Below, piece by piece: positions 15,973 to 21,668 of a stretch of DNA of 21,668 nt. The number at the start of each line of letters is the position of its first letter. Position 1 is the stretch's first letter. The notes under the pieces were generated by a model, which saw only the letters and a list, made by a program, of their open reading frames with translations, searched no databases and was not told the DNA's origin. This stretch comes from Nemertoderma westbladi (lineage: Eukaryota > Xenacoelomorpha > Nemertodermatida > Nemertodermatidae). The DNA is taken from positions 1-21,668 of the forward strand of contig JAUCBJ010002759.1 in the NCBI GenBank assembly GCA_032718475.1. Reading direction: 5' to 3'. The position numbers were made by a program, and so were the translations under genes.

Positions 15973-17620
15973 TTTAACGAATTTTTTTCTTCTATCGGTC
16001 CGAAACTGGCCTCCAATATTCCGGATAGTCCGATTAACCCCATCTTATTTAAGAGCATCACTTCCAAACTCCTTCTCCTTATCGGAAGTTTCAAACGAGG
16101 AAGTATTGAATAAATTCATGATATTCCAGAAAACAAATCAACGAGTGATTGTTTCCCTATTAAATTAATTAAAATAGGGGCGGGTATATTAGCATTACAC
16201 TTAACTATATTAATTAATTGCTGCATACGTAATGCAGTTTATCCATCATTTATGAAAATCGCTAAAGTAATACCAATTTATAAAGGCGGTAGCCCTCTAG
16301 ACCGGACGAATTACAGACCAATTTCTATTCTAAGCATCTTTTCGAAAATTTTTGAAAAAATAATCTACATCCAACTTCTTGGTTTCATATCGAAAAACAA
16401 AATTATTAACTTAAATCAATTTGGTTACCAGAAAAATGTATCGACGTATCATGCCCTTCTACAGTTAACAGAAAAAATTCGTCAAATCCTAGACATCAAG
16501 CATACATCCTGTGTTATATACTTAGACCTTAAAAAGGCGTTCGATACAATTGATCACACGATACTACTAAAAAAGCTAGAAACTTATGGTGTGAGAGGTC
16601 TGCCGCTAAAATTAATAGCTAGCTATCTGAGCAACCGTAGACAGTACGTAGCCGTTGGTAGCAATATCTCCGGTACACTGAATCTCATATGCGGTACCCC
16701 AAGAATCCCTGTTGAGTGTCTTATTGTTTATTATCTATATCAATGACCTACCCAATTGTACCAGTCTTTTAGCAGTCCTTTTTGCCGACGACACGAGTTT
16801 AACCCACAGTTCTCATTCACCTGAACCACTATTAACAGAAGCTAATTTCGAACTTGAAAAAGTGTCCGACTGGTTAGTTAGTAGCCAACAAACTGTCACT
16901 AAACCTTTCAAAAACAGAGTACATGATTATATCAAACAAAAAATATTACTCCTCCAGTGCCCCAATGCTACAAATTAAAAATAAAGCAATAACCGAAACT
17001 TTGACCACTAAATACTTAGGGCTGTGGATAGATTCTGACATGTCTTGGAAGACACACACAAACTATTTACACAAAAAAATATAAAAATCCATTGGAATAT
17101 TTTACAAGTTACGTTATGTCCTCCCACGACAAATTTTGCGGGTACTCACTCTACTTTACACTAATCCATCCGTACATCTGTTATGCTCTTATTGTTTGGG
17201 GTAACACACATCATACTTTCATTCACCCGCTCAAGGTGTGCGTTAATAAGGTACTAAGAGCCATAACATTTTCTGACTCCCGATCCTCGGCAACTCCACT
17301 CTACAAAGAGCTAGGAATTCTTCCAATTGAAAAGCTGTACACAGCAAGTAGCTTCGGCAATGTTTGATATATCCAACAATCTCGACAAATCTAATCTGTC
17401 AAATTTATTTTCTAAGGTCTCAGAAATCCACACATATAACACGAGAGCGACAACATCAAAAAATTACTATTTCCCAAATGTCCGTCTCGTAGTCGCGCAC
17501 CGCTCATTTAAATTTCAGGGAGTCAAAATTTGGAATGACCTGCCCGAAAATATTCGGGCTTCCAAATCAAAACATACATTTACTAAACTTTTAAAAAAAT
17601 ACCTCCTGGAAAACGCTTAA
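15973..17620 (+). pseudogene. Retrotransposon ORF2, reverse transcriptase part, multiply frameshifted
   Basis: The linker FNEFFSSIGPKLASNIP starts at 15973 in one frame. Two shifts follow near 16065 and 16110 (SLSEVSNEEVLNK, then IHDIPENKSTSDCFPIKLI). A long open part covers RT blocks 1-4 (VIPIYKGGSPLDRTNYRP, NQFGYQKNVSTYHALLQL, YLDLKKAFDTIDH). Another shift near 16700 leads to SVLLFIIYINDLPN and the catalytic FADD box near 16781. Further shifts and stops lie around 16905 (then TTKYLGLWIDSDMSWKTH), 17083 and 17330, with the final part SKHTFTKLLKKYLLENA ending at 17620. All the expected RT blocks can be followed, so decay came by small indels, not by large deletion. No active enzyme can be made from it. 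Confidence 0.88.
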
Positions 17621-19473
17621 TTAATATTACAATTGTTTATAAATATTAATAAAAATTATACTAATATGTAAAAATTAATCAACTCTTATTTCCCTTTCCT
17701 AATGGTCCATTCTTTGTGATGATCGCATTTTATTTATTTATTTTTATTTTTTGTTAAAAATTATAATATGATTTCTCGTTTCCTAGGTTGTAATAATTGA
17801 TATTATTTGATATTATTACTGTAATAACTTATAGAAATAACAAATTTGGTACACACACTTTGAATAAACATTGGAATCAGAAAATTCACGGTGGTCTTCG
17901 CTTTTCAATTCTCATAAAATTAATTTTTTTTCGCTTTACCTTCTATGCTATTTCTCTTGCTTTGTCTTTCTTGGTGTGCTTCTTTTGTGCAGTAATCTTT
18001 CACTTAAAAATATCTTGTACATGTGAGTAGATTATTTTCACTCATTTTCCATACAAATATCATGGACGCGGCGCAGTCCAACTCAAATTTCGAGTATCTC
18101 CATGAAATCCACGAACTAGTGGCACTTGCTACTATGTGGATTTCATTCGAATTCGGATCCTCACCCAATAATTAAATGTATCTATATTACTTTATTTCGT
18201 GTTTGCTATCGTGCTGGTGCTGGGTCTGTCGTACCACATTATAAGCATGACAGACCACCTGCAGTGCCCACGGGAGCATGTCTGTAAAACTAGTATTACT
18301 GTAATTTGTAATGTTAGTTTATAGCTATAGTTTATAGTTGACAAATTTATTCCAGATTTATGTCTTTAAAAAAACGTGACGTCATTTATGGATGGCCCCT
18401 TTTATTAATGATAAATTGCCGTAGGAATATATTATACAAGTGAATCAGAAATACAGTGTGTTCTACCAAAAAGATACTCCAGCGCTTCGCCTTCAGCTCC
18501 GAGGGTACACTAACGCAGTTGCTGTTGAATGTATCAACCCGGGATTTAAACCGCTACCATAACAAGTTGAGATTCAGTTACAAATAGGGGATAAATTTTA
18601 GTGAAATTACGTTTTTGATCAAATGCGCTAACATTTGGTGTTATTTCCCATAGTTGTCTATGTCCGATATTGGATAAGTCTGTATTGGCCTGACCAACTA
18701 AACAGTAAGTAACATTTAATGCAATTTTCACCACTGGGCAAATATCCAGTGATCTTTTACGATCTAGTGATATCCTTAGAAATATTGCGTTGCAAGGATT
18801 CCAATCTTTTGTCTAAAAAAGCTGAAATGGCCTTTAAAAAAAGTTGGTGCGTTTTCATTTGCCGGAGGCCAATAATTATTATATACACAATGAATTCACC
18901 TCTGATTTCGAGATTCAGTTTCTTTCTTTTAACATTAAATTATTGATTCTCCACATTAGGAGAAGCTAATAGTCTAAAATCGTAACTAATCCTCCTAGGC
19001 TGCATGTTACGTTACTCACACGTGTCTCAAGTATGATATTGAAACCCAATCAACCACAAATCGATGTGGTAGAAACTTAATGTATACCGGTACCGGGTTT
19101 GTTTTGTTTGTGTATCCAATAGTTTTCGCGTTCAATAACTGAATAAAGTACCCAACCCGAACCCATCCATAGCTTTAGTGCCATTTTACTACCACCACAA
19201 AAATATACAAATGCAAATTTTATCATCTTTAATAAAAATAATATTTTTCGAAGATCTAAAACCATTTTCGCCAAATTTCTCTTAAAAAAAGGAGTTTATA
19301 ATTTTTATGGAAACATCTAAATGGTGTTTTAGTAATGTTTGTTATTCTGTATGAAAAGAAACAATTTATAGAACACAATAATAACTGCGGATTCTTCAAA
19401 TCTCATGCGATGATTCCGATGTTGCACATCTGTAGATACAACCCGCTGACGGGTGGGAGATTATTGCGATGGG
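17621..19473. other. AT-rich intergenic region, probable LINE 3' UTR at left
   Basis: No gene was recognised. The left part may be the retrotransposon 3' UTR. A 37-codon ATG frame lies at 18062-18175 (starting MDAAQSNSNFEYLHEI) within an imperfect inverted repeat, ATGAAATCCAC and GTGGATTTCAT (18101-18111 and 18137-18147); it is too short to support. Another hairpin, GGTCTGTC and GACAGACC, lies near 18224-18257. The segment 19200-19473 may hold the SNRPE 3' UTR, with ATTAAA on the minus strand near 19228 as the only weak poly(A) signal. Confidence 0.45.
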
Positions 19474-19696
19474 TCATTCCTTGTCGTCCTTAGCGACACT
19501 TTGTATGAGAGTAATGTTGTCGCCTTTAAATAGGATGCGGCCCAGGGGTTTCTTTGTTTTTCTCTTCAGATGAATCTCGTGGGCGTCGTCCAACACCAGG
19601 TTCATATACTCGTCGAATCCTATAATCTGGCCGTCAATGCGAAGGTTTACCTGTTCGTACAACCAGATCTGGACGCGAGTTTTAGATTGCAGGTAC
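19474..19696 (-). CDS. SNRPE: Small nuclear ribonucleoprotein E (SmE), 3' coding exon
   Basis: The exon encodes most of the Sm fold of SmE, one of seven Sm proteins that ring the Sm site of U1, U2, U4 and U5 snRNAs. It reads [19 protein letters not shown], then [39 protein letters not shown] and [13 protein letters not shown]. These match the conserved Sm1 and Sm2 motifs, with the family-typical [14 protein letters not shown] and [12 protein letters not shown]. The animal protein has about 92 residues; here the first 23 or so (the N-terminal helix) are absent. The exon starts with a clear acceptor on the minus strand, TATTTTAG before GTACCT (boundary 19696/19697), leaving one base of a split Arg codon. 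The 5' exons were not found to the window end, so they lie beyond it or this is an orphan exon. The C-terminus is a few residues longer than usual (KDDKE). Confidence 0.9.
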
Positions 19697-19919
19697 CTAA
19701 AATAATGTTTATGGCGAAGCGTTATAGTGGTAGAGGCGGCCGCTCACCTTTACGCACACACACATCGCAGGCTTACCTGGGTTACGACTACTTTATGGCT
19801 TATTATATACTTTCATACTATACTAAGTATTTCACACTGGCATAGCATAAGAATTAAGAAAGCTCACAGAAGTAAACTCCCAGGCTGCAAAAGGGGTGAA
19901 AAAATCGCGTTGCTGCGAA
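19697..19919. other. Presumed SNRPE intron sequence
   Basis: Upstream of the SNRPE acceptor on the minus strand. Two donor-like GTGAGC and GTAAGC sites (minus strand, near 19747 and 19779) have no matching SmE coding sequence before them. Confidence 0.35.
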
Positions 19920-19979
19920 GTGTGAGGATATGAAATAAAAGTGTGAGGATATGAAATAAAAGTGTGAGGATATGAAATA
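19920..19979 (+). repeat. 21-bp tandem repeat, about three units
   Basis: GTGTGAGGATATGAAATAAA recurs with a 21-bp period at 19920, 19941 and 19962, the last unit being incomplete. It abuts the left end of the inverted-repeat element. Confidence 0.9.
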
Positions 19980-19988
19980 TCTATATTT

Positions 19989-20621
19989 GTGGGGCGAGAC
20001 ACGTAGTCGGCGAGCCTTGGCATACGGTTCATATAGGGCAAATGGGGCATGTCCGACGTCCGTCTGTCTGTCTGTCCGTCTGTCTGTCTGTCCGTCCGTC
20101 TGTCTGGTAAATGTTTGAACGCGAATTTCTCGGCATCGCTCGTTCGGAATTGAACCAAACTTAGTAGGTAAGTAGTAGAGAGAAAGTTTAGAAAGTTTGT
20201 AAAGTTTGGTGAAAAATCATGCAGTCTGACGTCAGCTACGACAGATTATGTGGTTTTTAGAAAATGTTAAATTTCTCGGGAACGCCTCATTTTCCTGAGC
20301 TGAAATTTTGGTTGCTTGTAGAGAATCATGAAGTCTATCTTTTACGAAATTGAAAAGTTAAGACATTTAATTGGGGATCTGCTAGAGACTCAGAAGTAAT
20401 GACATAGGCCTACCGGTACGGTACTGCTGTACAGTGCTGCACTGGTAAGTACGAAATTGCAGAATAACAATTTGACACCACCTAGCGGATTAACATATGA
20501 TTGTATATCGAATGAATACATTTATAGCATGGGATATTGGGTCCAAACTAGACATGCCCCATTTGCTCTATATGAACGGTATGCCAAGGCTTGCCGACTA
20601 CGTGCTGCGCGAAGTCCCCAC
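19989..20621. mobile_element. Non-autonomous inverted-terminal-repeat element (MITE-like), 633 bp
   Basis: Arms 20000-20053 and 20551-20604 are inverted copies with 51 of 54 positions identical, for example AGCCTTGGCATAC and GCAAATGGGGCATGTC. Outside them GTGGGG (19989-19994) and CCCCAC (20616-20621) also pair. The inside has a CTGT-rich microsatellite right behind the left arm and no transposase, so any movement would need enzymes from elsewhere. No target-site duplication was found at the ends chosen, so the exact ends are uncertain. Confidence 0.75.
20058..20106. repeat. CTGT/CCGT microsatellite
   Basis: Repeated GTCTGTCTGTCC units next to the left arm of the inverted-repeat element. The minus-strand open frame across it (QTDRRTDGQTD) is a repeat by-product. 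Confidence 0.9.
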
Positions 20622-20689
20622 GAACGTGTACAGTATGTGTGCCGGTGCCGTACAGTAGTGTTTGTATTTCTTTACTAGTGTAGGATTCT

Positions 20690-21068
20690 ATGTATGCTAA
20701 TGTGTGTTACTATATATGCTAATGTATGTTACTATATTATATGCTAATGTATGTTACTATGTATGCTAATGTGTGTTACTATATATGCTAATGTATGTTA
20801 CTATATTATATGCTAATGTATGTTACTAAATAATTATATATGCTAATGTATGTTACTATATTATATGCTAATGTATGTTACTATATATGATAATGTATGT
20901 TACTATATATGCTAATGTATGTTACTATATTGTATGCTAATGTATGTTACTATGTATGATAATGTATGTTACTATATATGCTAATGTATGTTACTATATT
21001 GTATGATAATGTATGTTACTATATATGATAATGTATGTTACTATATATGATAATGTATGTTATGTTAC
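20690..21068. repeat. AT-rich minisatellite of about 20-bp units, 16 copies
   Basis: TATGCTAATGTATGTTACTA recurs about 16 times, with units of 20 bp and longer versions carrying an extra TATAT or TATTG. GATAATG replaces GCTAATG mainly in the right half, which suggests stepwise spread of variants. Confidence 0.92.
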
Positions 21069-21455
21069 TATGTGTATGCAGCTTTGTATGTGTAAATTAA
21101 TGTGCATTTTCTATTCTTAGCTCTATGCTCTATATGATCGTATGTATTTCGTATGTAAGTAAATGATAAACTATGTGCACTAAGTGGCTGTAATAATCTG
21201 ATAATGGGTCTACCCGATCAGCTGCCATCTTCACAGAGTTTCACTGCACACTTATTACTTTTCAATACTTAATTAAGTAATACAATAACTAGCCTTTTAC
21301 TATTATTATGTTAAACAATGTACATATGTAATGTGCATGCTTCTCTGTGTCGAAAATTACATTAAAACATTAAACATATGTATCGTACAGATAGTATGAA
21401 TTAATTAGGCCCTACATAGGCATAATGCACGTTTACTATAACAATTAATTAGGAC
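21069..21455. other. Intergenic DNA before the right-edge promoter
   Basis: AT-rich sequence without a recognisable gene. It would be the upstream region of the candidate promoter at 21456. Confidence 0.4.
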
Positions 21456-21489
21456 TATATAAAAGAACCCACCAGGAACACTATCAGTA
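21456..21489 (+). promoter_or_regulatory. Candidate TATA plus initiator core promoter at the right edge
   Basis: TATATAAAAG lies at 21456-21465 and TCAGTA, a good initiator, at 21484-21489. The initiator A (21486) is exactly 30 bp from the first T of the TATA box, the textbook spacing for RNA polymerase II. No coding sequence follows within the remaining 180 bp (the one ATG seen is followed at once by TAA), so the gene would lie outside the window or start in a later exon. Confidence 0.5.
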
Positions 21490-21668
21490 ACTGTTATTTT
21501 AGAAAGGCAAATATTAATATCCCGTAACTGTACAAATTAATAACTGTACAGTAACTTTTAACTGTATAATAATGTAACATCCCACACCCACACTGGCTCT
21601 ATCATAAATCCGTATCCTTGATAAAAACCATTCCCCCCTCGCCAAATCTTGTGGGAACGCTCCAAAAA

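Larger units (their letters stand above)
12973..17620 (+). mobile_element. Degenerate full-length-like non-LTR retrotransposon (Jockey/CR1-superfamily-like)
   Basis: Two ORFs in the order ORF1, ORF2 lie on one strand: ORF1 nucleic-acid-binding region, then PHD-like finger, APE endonuclease, linker and reverse transcriptase. The RT phrases DLKKAFDTIDHTILLKKLETY, YLSNRRQYVAVG and FADD, and the closing HTFTKLLKKYLL, are typical of Jockey-superfamily elements such as CR1. Several frameshifts and stops show it is inactive. The true 5' end lies upstream of or near 12973. The 3' UTR and tail after 17620 could not be delimited, and no target-site duplication was found. Confidence 0.85.

Noticed and set aside
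17797-18030. 77-codon plus-strand frame with hydrophobic stretch
   Set aside because: AT-rich DNA easily encodes hydrophobic Phe/Leu/Ile runs. No domain, and it lies in the presumed LINE 3' flank.
18062-18175. 37-codon ATG frame
   Set aside because: Short, overlaps an inverted repeat, has no supporting promoter or homology.
19747-19785. Donor-like GTGAGC and GTAAGC sites as ends of a SNRPE upstream exon
   Set aside because: The sequence before them does not encode the conserved PINLIFR end of the SmE N-terminus in any frame.
19832-20158. Minus-strand frame rich in QTDRRTDGQTD
   Set aside because: A translation of the CTGT microsatellite and the arm of the inverted-repeat element.

Overview
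This window looks like animal nuclear DNA, probably from a marine invertebrate. It carries recognisable animal genes (Rabenosyn-5, a MAP2K relative, a WAP-domain secreted protein, an exon of the spliceosomal protein SmE), decayed non-LTR retrotransposons, foldback elements and many satellites in an AT-rich background with no operon-like packing. The palindromes AGGCCT and GTACCGGTAC recur. I lean towards a deuterostome-like genome from that texture and the gene content, but I cannot name a species and confidence is low.

Left part (1-5.6 kb). The window opens inside a 5'-cut, internally deleted, frameshifted non-LTR reverse transcriptase. Its 3' end carries a perfect 58-bp inverted copy of part of itself. 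After a small foldback comes an intronless Rabenosyn-5 gene on the minus strand. About 1.3 kb of featureless AT-rich DNA then leads to a compact intronless plus-strand gene with a plausible TATA promoter. It encodes a signal peptide, one WAP four-disulfide domain and a hydrophobic, GPI-signal-like tail.

Middle (5.6-12.9 kb). This is the strangest section. On the minus strand is an array of ten near-identical C2H2 zinc fingers made of 84-bp DNA repeats, with no convincing start. A three-finger, frameshifted relative lies 5 kb away. Between them are a 20-base G homopolymer, an ancient tandem repeat of about 150 bp, a GC-rich 27-bp minisatellite of about 0.87 kb that is open in several frames, an intronless MAP2K-like gene that has lost several catalytic residues (a predicted pseudokinase), and a foldback with arms of about 190 bp plus a third, diverged copy of the arm.

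Right part (12.97-21.67 kb). A long dead non-LTR retrotransposon carries ORF1 with an L1-ORF1-like nucleic-acid-binding region, then ORF2 with a C4HC3 PHD-like finger, an APE-type endonuclease, a linker swollen by a minisatellite and a reverse transcriptase broken by several frameshifts. Next come unannotated AT-rich DNA, a 3' coding exon of SNRPE (minus strand) behind a good splice acceptor, a 633-bp inverted-terminal-repeat element holding a CTGT-rich microsatellite, an AT-rich minisatellite of about 16 units of roughly 20 bp, and at the right edge a TATA plus initiator pair pointing out of the window.

The genes do not form an evident pathway. RBSN acts in endosome recycling, SNRPE in splicing, the WAP protein outside the cell, and the MAP2K relative probably as a non-catalytic signalling protein. 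I found no convincing multi-gene novel system. The best leads are the homogenised zinc-finger array with identical DNA-reading residues, the retained pseudokinase, and the retrotransposon with both a PHD finger and an expanded linker.
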